DNA from: Rufibacter radiotolerans
GTDB lineage: Bacteria > Bacteroidota > Bacteroidia > Cytophagales > Hymenobacteraceae
DNA length: 64,000 nucleotides
Assembly (NCBI RefSeq): GCF_001078055.1
Contig: NZ_CP010777.1
Location: forward strand, 766,408 to 830,407
Direction of reading: 5' to 3'
Shown: positions 23,324 through 33,700 of the stretch, piece after piece
How positions within the stretch are numbered: position 1 is the first letter of the stretch
Layout of the letters: every line of letters begins with the position of its first letter
Notes under the pieces: generated by a model
Databases searched by the model: none
What the model was told of the DNA's origin: nothing
The model's input: only the letters and a program-made list of their open reading frames with translations
Program-made: the position numbers and the translations under genes

Positions 23324-25411
23324 GTGCAATTTCTCCTTCTTTCCCCCCTGGCCATTCAGGTTCCGTCTACGGCGGAAAAGCTGGCGGTGCTGGGGGTTTT
23401 GGGCTTTCCCTTACTGTCTTTCCTGCTCTTGTTTCTGCTGGGCCGCCGGCTTCCCCGCCAAGGCGATTGGCTCTCGGTATCTGCCATGGCTTTATCGGCG
23501 GTTGCCGCAGGCTTCCTTTTTTTCCGGGTTTGGGGACATACGCCTTTGCAGGCGCAATTGAAATGGTTTTCGGTGCCTTTGCTGAACGGCGGGGCGCTGG
23601 CCTTTAACACCGGTATTTACCTGGATAACCTTACCGTGGCCATGCTGTTGCTGGTCACGTTTATCTCCTTGCTGGTGCAGGTCTTCTCCATGAGCTACAT
23701 GCACGGCGAGGTCTTGTATGCCCGCTATTTCTCCTACCTGAGTCTGTTCACTACCTGCATGCTGGCGCTGCTGCTGGCTGATAATCTGCTGGTGCTGTTC
23801 ATGTGCTGGGAACTGGTGGGTTTTCTGTCTTACCTGCTCATTGGCTTCTGGTATCACCGCCGGGCTGCGGCCCAAGCCAGCAACAAAGCATTCCTGATCA
23901 ACCGCATTGGGGACGTGGGCTTGCTTTGGGGCCTGCTGGCTGTGTTTTTATTGTTCCAGACATTTGACATGCAGACTATCCTGGCTACCGCCGAAGCGGG
24001 TGGCGTTTCACGTGATTTACTGCTTCTGGCAGGCTTTGGACTGCTCGCCGGGGCCATGGGCAAGTCGGCGCAATTCCCGTTGCAGGTCTGGCTCCCCGAT
24101 GCCATGCAGGGGCCCACGCCGGTCTCGGCGCTTATTCATGCGGCGACTATGGTGGCGGCCGGGGTGTATTTATTGGCTAGACTGTTCCCGCTTTTTTTGC
24201 CCGAGGTACTCACGACCATGGCATTTGTAGGGGCCATCACCGCCGTGATAGGCGCCTTGGCGGCCACCATGCAGTATGACCTTAAAAAGGTGCTGGCCTT
24301 TTCCACCATTTCGCAGTTGGGGTACATGGTCATGGGTATTGGGGTGGGGACTCCGGATGCCGCTTTGTTTCACCTGTTCACCCACGCGTTTTTCAAGGCC
24401 TCGCTTTTCCTGAACGCAGGCATCATCATCCACGCCGTGAAGCACGCCTGGGGTCACCATAGCAAACGTATTCTCTTTGAAGCCCCCATTGACCCGCAGG
24501 ACCTCCGTAACATGGGCGGCCTCCGGAAGGTCATGCCGTTGACCTTTCTCTGTTACCTGGTGGCCTCTGCCGCGTTGGTGGGCCTACCATTTTTCTCTGG
24601 CTTTCTGTCTAAAGACGCTTTGTTGCTGGCGAGCTGGCAATGGGCCTTGGCGGCGGACGGAGAGCTTTCTTTTAAGATGCTGGTGCCGCTCATGGTTTTT
24701 GCCACGGTGCTTTTTACCGCTTATTATATGCTGCGGCAGATCATTTTCGTGTTTCTGGGCAAGGCCCGGCTAGGGGCGCCCTTACGGTATTTCAGGCAGA
24801 CAGCCCGCCAGGAAGCACCCTTTCTGATGCTGGGCCCTGTGCTGGTGTTAAGTGGCCTGAGCCTGTGGTTTTTTTATGCGCCGGTGCCTTGGTCTATGGA
24901 AGGGAGTTGGTTTCTGCCGGGTCTCACCACGGCCATGGAACGCTTTGTCAGCCTGTCGGTTGTGGACCATTCTTCCTGGGTTGGGCTGGCGGCCTTGATT
25001 ATGGTAGTGGCGGGCGGGAATCTGGCTTGGTTTACCCAGCGCATTATTGTCAAGAAGAAAGAAGGTCGGGAGCAAACCGGGTGGCGGAAGCTGCTGGCCT
25101 GCCAATTCTACCAGGATGATTTCTATAGAAGAGGCATTGTTTTCCTGACTTTAAAGATTGCTTCCCTTGCGCAAGGTACTGACCATAAAATCAATTACCT
25201 GCTGCATGGTTGGGGCAAGGGGACGGTGGCGTTTTCCAAACTCACCGCCTGGGGCGATAGATGGGTGGTAGACGGGGCGGTGTATTCAATCGGTTGGTTG
25301 TCAAGGGGCGTGGGCTGGCTGGGCAAAAACCTCCAAAATGGAAACATTCAATCTTATTACCTATTTTCGCTGCTGGGCCTGCTGCTGTTGTTTCTCTGGC
25401 TGTTGCTGTAG
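23324..25411 (+). CDS. nuoL: NADH-quinone oxidoreductase subunit L
   Basis: 695 residues, GTG start two bases after nuoK. Antiporter-like proton channel at the far end of the membrane arm, with about 16 helices and the long C-terminal lateral helix. Seen: YARYFSYLSLFTTCMLALLLADNLLVLFMCWELVGFLSYLLIGFW (conserved Glu of helix 5), AMGKSAQFPLQVWLPDAMQGPTPVSALIHAATMVAAGVYLL (the Lys and the broken helix), and LKKVLAFSTISQLGYM. C-terminus has the amphipathic helix and anchor. Confidence 0.95.
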   Translation: MQFLLLSPLAIQVPSTAEKLAVLGVLGFPLLSFLLLFLLGRRLPRQGDWLSVSAMALSAVAAGFLFFRVWGHTPLQAQLKWFSVPLLNGGALAFNTGIYLDNLTVAMLLLVTFISLLVQVFSMSYMHGEVLYARYFSYLSLFTTCMLALLLADNLLVLFMCWELVGFLSYLLIGFWYHRRAAAQASNKAFLINRIGDVGLLWGLLAVFLLFQTFDMQTILATAEAGGVSRDLLLLAGFGLLAGAMGKSAQFPLQVWLPDAMQGPTPVSALIHAATMVAAGVYLLARLFPLFLPEVLTTMAFVGAITAVIGALAATMQYDLKKVLAFSTISQLGYMVMGIGVGTPDAALFHLFTHAFFKASLFLNAGIIIHAVKHAWGHHSKRILFEAPIDPQDLRNMGGLRKVMPLTFLCYLVASAALVGLPFFSGFLSKDALLLASWQWALAADGELSFKMLVPLMVFATVLFTAYYMLRQIIFVFLGKARLGAPLRYFRQTARQEAPFLMLGPVLVLSGLSLWFFYAPVPWSMEGSWFLPGLTTAMERFVSLSVVDHSSWVGLAALIMVVAGGNLAWFTQRIIVKKKEGREQTGWRKLLACQFYQDDFYRRGIVFLTLKIASLAQGTDHKINYLLHGWGKGTVAFSKLTAWGDRWVVDGAVYSIGWLSRGVGWLGKNLQNGNIQSYYLFSLLGLLLLFLWLLL

Positions 25412-25429
25412 CGTGTACTATCCTTCTGC

Positions 25430-27139
25430 ATGAATTACCTGTTAAGCAGTCTCATCTTCGTTCCGTTGGTTGCCGCCCTGGTGCTGCTGTGCCTGCCTGC
25501 GCGCATGCACCGGCTGCTGAAGTCCGTGGCCTTAAGTGCAACGGTGGTAGAATTGCTGCTTTCCCTGTTACTGTTCGCCTCTTTTGAGGGAACGGTTTCT
25601 TCAGACCTCGGACAGACCTACCAGTTCCAGGAGAAACTACCCTGGGTCTCTATGTCTCTGGGTGGCTTGGGCAAACTCAAGATTTATTATTTTCTAGGGG
25701 TAGACGGGTTGAACGTAGCGCTGGTGCTGCTCACGGGCATTATTGCGGTCATTGGCATGGTTTCCTCTTGGAGCATCCACCAACGGGTGAAAGGCTATTT
25801 GAGCCTGTACCTGTTGCTGCTGGGCTGCATTATGGGCTGTTTTGTGGCCTTGGATCTGTTCCTCTTTTACCTTTTCTTTGAATTCATGCTGCTGCCCATG
25901 TATTTCCTGATAGGGATGTGGGGCGGCAAGCGGCGCGAATACGCAGCCATCAAGTTCTTTCTATACACCCTGCTGGGCTCGGTGCTCATTCTGGTAGCCT
26001 TCATTGCACTTTATGCTTCCGTGATGGACCCGACCGCCACTGCCACACAACTAGGTTTCTCTGGCGCTACCGGCGTGCAACAGGTGCAGGCATTATTAGC
26101 TCAAGGACAGTTGACTTCTGCCCAGGTGGTGCATGCCTTCAATATCCCGGATATGCTGCAACCCGCCAACTTCATTCCGGGTACCGTCTTGCACCTTACC
26201 TCTGGCGTCACATTCCTGGGGTATCCGGCCCGGGCAGTGGCGTTTCTGCTCTTGTTTTTAGGATTCCTTATAAAACTGCCGGGCGTGCCCCTGCATACCT
26301 GGCTCCCCGATGCCCATGTAGAGGCTCCTACGCCCATCTCAGTTCTGCTGGCTAGTATCTTGCTGAAGGTAGGAGGCTACGGCCTATTCCGGATTGCCTT
26401 TCCAGTGTTTCCCGAGCAGGCAGTGGAGTTTTCGTGGTTCATTGCTCTTTTAGGCATCATCTCTATTATTTATGCCGCCCTTTGCGCCCTGGCCATGGCT
26501 GATCTGAAAAAGCTGATTGCCTATTCCTCGGTTTCACACATGGGTTTTGTGTTGTTAGGGCTGGCTGCGCTCACGCCAGAAGGTTGGAACGGGGCCCTGT
26601 ACCAGCTGTTTAGCCATGGCCTGATTTCGGCGATGCTGTTCCTGATTGCCGGCGTGATTTATGACCGCATGCATGACCGCAACATTGAGCATTTCAGGGG
26701 CCTGGCCATGGTGGCGCCTGTGTTCACGGTTTTTGTGGTGATGGCCTTCTTTGCCTCTTTGGGCCTGCCGGGCTTCTCCGGGTTTATTGCCGAACTGCTG
26801 GTGCTGCTAGGAGCCTTCGGGTCGCAGGCCGGGGGCGGATTATTGCCGAAATGGATGGCCATGGCGGCCACGGGTGGCTTGGTACTGGCCGCGGCCTATT
26901 ATCTCTGGACCCTGCAACGCATGTTCTTCGGGCGATTCTGGGTCACGCCAGGACTGCCTACTTCTTTCCCGGATCTGACGGCCCGCGAGATTCTGATGCT
27001 GCTGCCACTGGCGTTGCTTGTCCTGGCCTTTGGCTTGTTCCCGGCACTGTTGCTGGATAAATCTGGTGCCACCGTGGCCGAATACCTACGGCTGATTCTG
27101 CTGGTGACAGGTGGAGGTACCTCAATGGTGGCCCCATGA
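25430..27139 (+). CDS. nuoM: NADH-quinone oxidoreductase subunit M
   Basis: 569 residues, about 14 helices. Family motifs FFEFMLLPMYFLIGMWGGKRREYAAIKFFLYT, PLHTWLPDAHVEAPTPISVLLASILLKVGGYG and LKKLIAYSSVSHMGFV. It carries an extra ~50-residue segment between helices (about 200-255, GATGVQQVQALLAQGQ...), as in other Bacteroidota NuoM. Stop overlaps nuoN start by four bases. Confidence 0.95.
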   Translation: MNYLLSSLIFVPLVAALVLLCLPARMHRLLKSVALSATVVELLLSLLLFASFEGTVSSDLGQTYQFQEKLPWVSMSLGGLGKLKIYYFLGVDGLNVALVLLTGIIAVIGMVSSWSIHQRVKGYLSLYLLLLGCIMGCFVALDLFLFYLFFEFMLLPMYFLIGMWGGKRREYAAIKFFLYTLLGSVLILVAFIALYASVMDPTATATQLGFSGATGVQQVQALLAQGQLTSAQVVHAFNIPDMLQPANFIPGTVLHLTSGVTFLGYPARAVAFLLLFLGFLIKLPGVPLHTWLPDAHVEAPTPISVLLASILLKVGGYGLFRIAFPVFPEQAVEFSWFIALLGIISIIYAALCALAMADLKKLIAYSSVSHMGFVLLGLAALTPEGWNGALYQLFSHGLISAMLFLIAGVIYDRMHDRNIEHFRGLAMVAPVFTVFVVMAFFASLGLPGFSGFIAELLVLLGAFGSQAGGGLLPKWMAMAATGGLVLAAAYYLWTLQRMFFGRFWVTPGLPTSFPDLTAREILMLLPLALLVLAFGLFPALLLDKSGATVAEYLRLILLVTGGGTSMVAP

Positions 27140-28671
27140 TGCTGGCTATTTCTTCTACCCAACCAGCTGCCATCAGGGAAAGCATTCTCCAGACGGTAAT
27201 GGGGCTTCAGGCTTTGGTGCCTGAAATAATCCTGCTGGCGGGCTTTCTTCTAGTTCTTTTCTTGGATTTGCTCCCTTTCCCAAGGCTTCGCCGAGCTCTC
27301 TCCGGTTTTACTTTTGTATTGTTTTTGGCTTGCCTGGTGTGGCAGACCATGCAGGTAATGGGACAGGTGTCTCTTGTAAAGGGCTACTTGTTTCAAAACA
27401 TGGTTTGGCAGGACGGGCTGGCCCTGGCTGGCGGGGTCTTTTTTAGTGCCTCGGCGCTGTTGTCTATGCTGGTACTCTGGACCAGATCCAACCTGGCGGC
27501 TGAGCGAAATCCTACCGCTTCTGAGTTTTATGCTGTCTTGCTAGCGGTGGTGCTGGGTCTGAACCTGCTGCTACGCTCGGCTAATCTGCTTATGCTTTTC
27601 CTGTCACTGGAGCTAGTTTCTGTGGGTTCTTACCTGCTGGTATTCTTGTGGCGGAACAGTGCCCGCAAAACCGAAGCGGGCCTCAAATACATTCTGTACG
27701 GGATGTTCGCCTCGGGGCTGATGCTGTACGGTATTTCCTTTTTATACGGCCTGAGCGGGACCCTTCAGTTTCTGGAGCCGGGTTTCTGGCAAGCCTTAAG
27801 TACAAAGCCACCGCTTATTTTGACGGTGGCCTGGGGACTAGTGGTGGCCGGCTTGCTCTTTAAATTGGCGGGTTTCCCGTTCCAGTTCTGGGCACCCGAT
27901 GTCTATGAAGCTGCGCCCACCGGGGTAGTGGCCTTTTTCTCCACTGCCCCAAAATTGGCCGCGGCATTAGTGCTGTTACGAGTACTGCAACCTCAGGCAA
28001 AGATGCTGCTTACCGTTAATCCCTCACTGCTAGTATTGCTGCAATTCATAACCGGGCTAACCCTCGTTTTGGGCACGTTTACCGCCATTTGGCAAAAAAA
28101 CGTGAAGCGGCTGATGGCCTATTCCTCGGTGGCGCACGCCGGGTTCCTATTGATGCTGCTTATCTCGGGGCAGCCAGAAGCGGGCGGGAATGTTTTGTTT
28201 TACGCCACGGCCTTGCTGTTCGGTAACATGGGATTCTTTCTGGTGATTAGGGTATTAGAGAAAGCGGTGGGCTCTGTGGAGATGGAAGACTGGAGTGGGG
28301 TAGGGCGGCAATATCCCTGGCTGGGCGTGGTAGCGGCCGTGTTTCTGCTGAGTTTAATCGGCTTGCCGCCCACGGTGGGTTTTATGGCCAAGCTGTTGCT
28401 CTTTACCCAACTGTGGCAGGCCTATGAAGTAACGGGCAATGTGGTCTGGATGGTACTTTTACTAGCAGGATTATTACTGACCGTTGTATCGTTGTTTTAC
28501 TATGTACGGGTTCTGTTCTTTCTCTTCTTCAAAAGGAATGAAAGCACGCAGAAATTGGTTTTTCCTGTAGCGGGTTACGTGTTTTTACCCTTACTTTGCG
28601 TGCCTGTTCTGCTTTTCTTCTTTAAGGCAGACTGGTTGCAGAGAGCCATTGAACACGTGCTTTCGCTTTAA
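27136..28671 (+). CDS. nuoN: NADH-quinone oxidoreductase subunit N
   Basis: 511 residues, about 14 helices. LSLELVSVGSYLLVFLWRNSARKTEAGLKYILYG, FPFQFWAPDVYEAAPTGVVAFFSTAPKLAA and VKRLMAYSSVAHAGFLLM are the antiporter motifs of NuoN. Last gene of the complex I run. purF starts 11 bases later on the same strand. Confidence 0.95.
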   Translation: MMLAISSTQPAAIRESILQTVMGLQALVPEIILLAGFLLVLFLDLLPFPRLRRALSGFTFVLFLACLVWQTMQVMGQVSLVKGYLFQNMVWQDGLALAGGVFFSASALLSMLVLWTRSNLAAERNPTASEFYAVLLAVVLGLNLLLRSANLLMLFLSLELVSVGSYLLVFLWRNSARKTEAGLKYILYGMFASGLMLYGISFLYGLSGTLQFLEPGFWQALSTKPPLILTVAWGLVVAGLLFKLAGFPFQFWAPDVYEAAPTGVVAFFSTAPKLAAALVLLRVLQPQAKMLLTVNPSLLVLLQFITGLTLVLGTFTAIWQKNVKRLMAYSSVAHAGFLLMLLISGQPEAGGNVLFYATALLFGNMGFFLVIRVLEKAVGSVEMEDWSGVGRQYPWLGVVAAVFLLSLIGLPPTVGFMAKLLLFTQLWQAYEVTGNVVWMVLLLAGLLLTVVSLFYYVRVLFFLFFKRNESTQKLVFPVAGYVFLPLLCVPVLLFFFKADWLQRAIEHVLSL

Positions 28672-28682
28672 AACCTATTACC

Positions 28683-30575
28683 ATGAGTGATGCGATAAAA
28701 CACGAGTGCGGTATTGCCCTGGTCCGCCTTCGCAAACCCTTAGAATACTACGCCCAGAAATACGGCACCCCCATGTACGGCGTACAGAAAATGTACCTGC
28801 TCATGGAGAAGCAACATAACCGCGGGCAAGACGGCGCCGGTTTTGCCAGCATTAAGATCAACGCCACCCCCGGCACCGAGTACATTGCGCGGTACCGGTC
28901 CGTAAAAACCAAAGCGATTGACGCCATTTTCGGGAAAATAAGCGAGAAATACGGCAAGCTCAAGCGAAAGAACCCAGAGAACGCAAAGAATATTGAATGG
29001 CTCAGACAGAATCTCCCTTTTTTGGGCGATGTGTATCTGGGCCATTTGCGTTATGGTACCCACGGCGAGAACAGCGTAGACAATTGCCACCCCATGGTGC
29101 GCGAGAACAACTGGCGTAACCGCAGCCTGGCCGTGGCCGGAAACTTCAACATGACCAACGTGGACGAACTGTTCCATGTGCTTACTGAGCTGGGCCAGCA
29201 CCCGCGTCAGAAAATAGATACCGTTACCGTTCTGGAGAAAATTGGCCACTTCCTGGATGAGGAAAACCAGCGCCTCTTTGACTACTTCAAGCCCGACCAT
29301 GACAATGAACAGATAACGGCCCTTATTGAGGAGAACCTGGATCTGAACCGCGTGCTCCGGAGGGCCTGCAAAGATTTTGATGGCGGCTACGCCATGGTGG
29401 GCCTTACGGGCTATGGCGCGGCCTTTGTGGTGCGTGACCCATCGGGCATCAGGCCGGCCTATTATTACATGGATGATGAGGTGATTGTGGTGGCGTCTGA
29501 GAAACCGGCCATCAAAACCGCCTTCGGGATTGAGTACGACCAGATCAAGGAGGTTACCCCGGGCCATGCGCTGATCATCCAAAAGAACGGCGAGGCCTCT
29601 GAAGGCGAGGTGATTCCGGCGCTGGAGAAGAAGTCCTGCAGTTTTGAGCGTATCTATTTCTCCCGCGGCAATGATCCCGAGATTTACCAGGAACGTAAGA
29701 TGATGGGCAAGCTGTTGAGCACCAAAGTGCTGGAAGCAGTAGACTATGATCTGGAGAATACCGTGTTCTCTTACATTCCCAATACCGCTGAAACCAGCTT
29801 CATGGGCATGATGGAAGGGGTTGAAGACTACCTGCGCGCTTACCGCCATAAAGCTATTTCTGAAGCCAACGGTGACATAGAGAAGCTGGAGACCATTCTC
29901 TCGTTTAGGCCCAGAATGGAAAAATTGGTCATTAAAGACGCCAAACTCCGCACCTTCATTACCGACAATGATTCGCGCGATGACCTGGTGGCCCACGTGT
30001 ATGACACTACCTATGAGGTGGTGAAAAAAGGCGTGGACACGGTGGTGGTGATTGACGACTCCATTGTGCGCGGCACCACCCTGGAAAAAAGCATTATTAA
30101 GATGCTGGACCGCCTGGACCCGAAGAAAATCATTATTGTCTCCTGCGCCCCCCAGATCCGCTACCCAGACTGCTACGGCATTGACATGTCTAAAATGAAA
30201 GAGTTTGTGGCCTTTAGAGCGATGATGGGACTGTTGAAAGACCATAAAAAGGAAGAACTGGCCCGCGAGGTGTACCAGAAATGCAAGGAAGCCCTGAACT
30301 CTGGTGCTGCCAAAGAGAAGAACTTTGTGCAAGAACTCTATGACCAGTTCACGCCCGAGGAAATAAGCGATAAAGTGGCCCAGATAGTGAAGGCCGCCAA
30401 CGTGCGCGCCGAGGTTCAGGTGATTTTCCAGACCATTGAAGGCTTGCATGAAGCCTGCCCTAACCACACCGGCGACTGGTACTTCACGGGCAATTACCCC
30501 ACCCCCGGCGGAATGCGGGTAGTGAACCGGGCCTTTGTCAACTTCATGGAAAACAAAGAAGGTAGAGCATACTAA
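28683..30575 (+). CDS. purF: Amidophosphoribosyltransferase, long Bacteroidota form
   Basis: 630 residues. Glutamine plus PRPP gives 5-phosphoribosylamine, the first step of purine synthesis. The class II amidotransferase nucleophile is C9, in KHECGIALVRL, so an eight-residue propeptide would have to be removed. KQHNRGQDGAGFASI and GHLRYGTHG belong to the Ntn domain. The PRPP loop VVVIDDSIVRGTTLEKS is near residues 452-468. The protein is about 120-150 residues longer than classical PurF, with inserts between the two domains and at the C-terminus. Bacteroidota often carry this long form beside a standard PurF, so its exact role may differ. Probably read through from nuoN. Confidence 0.9.
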   Translation: MSDAIKHECGIALVRLRKPLEYYAQKYGTPMYGVQKMYLLMEKQHNRGQDGAGFASIKINATPGTEYIARYRSVKTKAIDAIFGKISEKYGKLKRKNPENAKNIEWLRQNLPFLGDVYLGHLRYGTHGENSVDNCHPMVRENNWRNRSLAVAGNFNMTNVDELFHVLTELGQHPRQKIDTVTVLEKIGHFLDEENQRLFDYFKPDHDNEQITALIEENLDLNRVLRRACKDFDGGYAMVGLTGYGAAFVVRDPSGIRPAYYYMDDEVIVVASEKPAIKTAFGIEYDQIKEVTPGHALIIQKNGEASEGEVIPALEKKSCSFERIYFSRGNDPEIYQERKMMGKLLSTKVLEAVDYDLENTVFSYIPNTAETSFMGMMEGVEDYLRAYRHKAISEANGDIEKLETILSFRPRMEKLVIKDAKLRTFITDNDSRDDLVAHVYDTTYEVVKKGVDTVVVIDDSIVRGTTLEKSIIKMLDRLDPKKIIIVSCAPQIRYPDCYGIDMSKMKEFVAFRAMMGLLKDHKKEELAREVYQKCKEALNSGAAKEKNFVQELYDQFTPEEISDKVAQIVKAANVRAEVQVIFQTIEGLHEACPNHTGDWYFTGNYPTPGGMRVVNRAFVNFMENKEGRAY

Positions 30576-30623
30576 ATGAGCTAATTTTTTATTGTGCTGA
30601 TGTGATAACTGGTACTGCAATAT

Positions 30624-30666
30624 AAAAAAAAGGAAGCCGGCTCCAGTAGGGCCGGCTTCCTTTTTT
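30624..30666. terminator. Bidirectional terminator between purF and the T9SS protein gene
   Basis: A-run, GGAAGCCGGC / GCCGGCTTCC, T-run: a strong intrinsic terminator for both convergent genes, directly followed by an R1 palindrome. Confidence 0.9.
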
Positions 30667-30706
30667 CTGTTTTGAGGCTGTTTTCAGGAAAACAGGCCTA
30701 AAACAG
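30667..30706. repeat. R1 interspersed palindrome
   Basis: CTGTTTTGAGGCTGTTTTC with right arm GGAAAACAGGCCTAAAACAG, one base from the stop of the T9SS gene and abutting the terminator. Confidence 0.85.
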
Positions 30707-30707
30707 G

Positions 30708-33700
30708 TTATAGCTTCACAAACCTGAATTGCTGGATTCCCGCCGAGGATTTTACTTGAAGGAGGTAATTGCCAGCCCGTAAGTGCTGAACGTTGATGAC
30801 CGGATTTGTCCCATTTAAAGCAGTTGATGATAAATCCATCCTTTCCCCTTTGGCATCCAGAATATCTATGGTAGTAGTAGCATCTGGTGTGATATTGGCC
30901 AATTGCAGGTAATCATGGCTAGGGTTTGGGTACGCCACGAATTGGGCTAGTGACTTGTTACCGGGTTTTACGGCTATCACTTTGCTGTACTCAGACTTGC
31001 CGTCATAATCAACCTGCTTTACGCGGTAATATGTGGTAATTGAGGCAGCTGAAGCATGTTGGAATTGATAGTTCCTGATAACGTTGCTGTTGCCTGCGCC
31101 TGCTACCGTCCCTACCGTAGCGAACTGCTTTCCATCTGCAGAATACTCAATGTAAAAGCGTTCATTGTTGATCTCCGTGGCGGTGGACCATTGCAGGTGT
31201 ACTTGCTGCCCTTTTCGCTCGCCGGTAAAAGACAGCCAGGTAACCGGAAGCACGGTGACCGATTCCATAGTTGCAATACCTAACTGTCCGAAAGGGGTGA
31301 TGAAGTTGCGTTTGGCATAGCCGCCGGCCACCGTACGGCCTTCTTTGTCTGGGGGGGCTAAGGTACCGCCACCGGTTTCCCAGTCTTTGCCGCTGGTGGA
31401 GTTGACCGGCCTGATCAATAAGGCGAATTTGTTGTCTTCCAGATTGGTGAAGCCTTGCAAGGAGGCCATGGCAGTAAAGGTGCCGCTTGCAGGTGTGTTG
31501 TTTGGCACTACGTTCCAGACACCTTCGGTGGCTATATGGGTGTAGCTATAGCCTCCTTCCATCAAGGCCAGTTCTGAGTCTTGATGGTTGGTAAGAGGTT
31601 TGAAGCTAACTACCACACTTTGGAAACCATTGCCACTTAACCCAATGGACATCAGGTCCAGTTGCCGCTTTCCGGTAACGTTACCTACCGGGAATGAATA
31701 AGTGCCGCTACTTCCCACTGAGCGCCTTAGATTGCCCTGTATGTAAAAAGAGGGGTCAACTAATTGCAACGCATTCGCGTCTTGACGCAACAAAGACAGC
31801 TCATGGATATCGGTTTTGAAAACACCACTTTTGAGGGTGAATACTTCGGCCACGTTTACTGTTTTAGAAAGGGTAATAGTACCGCCGGTTTTGGCTATCA
31901 GTAAGTTGGTAACAGTGCCAGGAAGACCATCTCCAGAGACCATATCTCCAGTGCCTATAAATCCGTAACTGGCCTGGGTAGAGAAATTTCGCGTCCCGCT
32001 GACGCGGATGTTTCCGTCTGACGTTCCTGTTCCTGTAATTTTGATTCCCTGTGCAGAACCATATAGAAGGGTGGCGCCAGCCTCTAATGAGAAATTACCG
32101 GTTCCGCCAATAGACCTGTTAGAAGCGATTTGTAATACCGCAGGAGCCATAACGGTTAGAGTACCAGTCACGTCAAAGTTCGCGCTAAGCATATGGTTAC
32201 CAGCCTCATTTAGCGTGTTGGCCTCTGTGGCGGTTAAGAGAACATGGTGATAGGTTAGTTTCTGGGCATTATTTCCGTAGGTACCCCTTATAGACTGTGA
32301 CTGCCCATTGATAGACCCATAAAACTCAATGGTACCTCCCGTTAGCTGGTAAGGCTTTGCTATGCCGTTGAGCTCAGGGACGCTGGTTGTGGTTTTATTG
32401 GTCCTGAACAGGCCACCGGTCATGGTCAATCCGCCGTCTCCTTTCAAAGTTTTGTTGCTGATGTCTAATATGGCATTGGGCAAAATGGTAAGGTTCTGGT
32501 TAATGGTAGTGGTGGAGGAAATGCTTTTTGAGGTAGCGGTGCCAACATTATCTCCGCCTATGGTCACATTATAGTAGGTCTTTCCTCTCAGAATTTGCTC
32601 TCCTGATCCTGTTAATTCAATGGTGCCTCCAGTTAATTCATAGACTCCTGTAAGTAAAGGGAACGTGTTGTTCAGCATGTTTATCTGGTAGATTCCGCCC
32701 GTCATGACCAATTTCCCGGTGCTGTTAATATCTGCTGTGGCGGTGGCTTTGAAAAGGCCCTGCCTAATTTCCAACCTTCCACCGGAAGGCGAAATGAGGG
32801 TACTGCTGGAGATGCCGGTACTGTTGGTGAGAGTCACGGAAGAAGGGTTGTCTATAATTAGAATCTTACCATTGGAAGTAGTGGTAAAAGCGTTGCCCGT
32901 TTGCTGAGGAATTTTGCCATTGTAGACAAAGGTAGCTAGTTGGGTAAAGGTGCGCCGGTTATCTGTGACAACTACGTTTCCAGTAACGCCTGAAGTATTG
33001 ATTCCCTGGGCACTGGTAATATACAAGGTGCCGCCCTGGTCCAGTTTAAAATAGCCCTGGCCTTGTATTTGGTACCCATTATTGTCGGCATCTGCGCTAA
33101 AGTCAAGTGTGGCCCCGTTCTCCACGGTGAAGGTACCCGCATAAACAGAGTTGGAAGGGTTTAGCCTGAGGTGCTGGCCTAACCTCACCATAGCGCCTGG
33201 TTTTATAGCCAGGGAAACATGGTTGATTATTCCCGCCACCTGGACCGCTTGCCATGTGGTGCCACTAAACCGCAAGCCGCTACCGGTAGTGGTTACGGTG
33301 CTGCTGTTATTAATGATAGAGGTAGCATCTGTTACCAGGTTTCCTTTCAGATCTACTGTAGTGATGGCCGTGGAACTGGACGTTTGGTTGAGCGTGAAAG
33401 TGGAGTTTTTCAAGGTGAAATGGCCAGGGACCAAAAGAGATGCTGTGCTATTGGCTTGATTCTGAAGATAATACGTGCCACCATTCAATAAAACGTCCTG
33501 GCCAAAGGATAGCGAAAGGTTACTGCCGTCTAGCAAAAGAAGTGAGGAACCGGCGGGAACTACAGCAGTAAAGGTCTGGGCAGTCAGGGGTGCCGAGGCA
33601 TCTGTTAACCTCCATTGGCTGTTGGTAAGAGTAGGGGCAAAGGTCAATCGGCCCAGCCAGTAGCCATGAGGTTGAGCTGTAAGTTGGCTGCTGCTAAATA

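Noticed and set aside
28740-30620. 626-residue open frame antisense to purF
   Set aside because: Exact shadow of a well-supported gene in GC-rich codon use; His/Val-rich composition is a product of the reverse frame.
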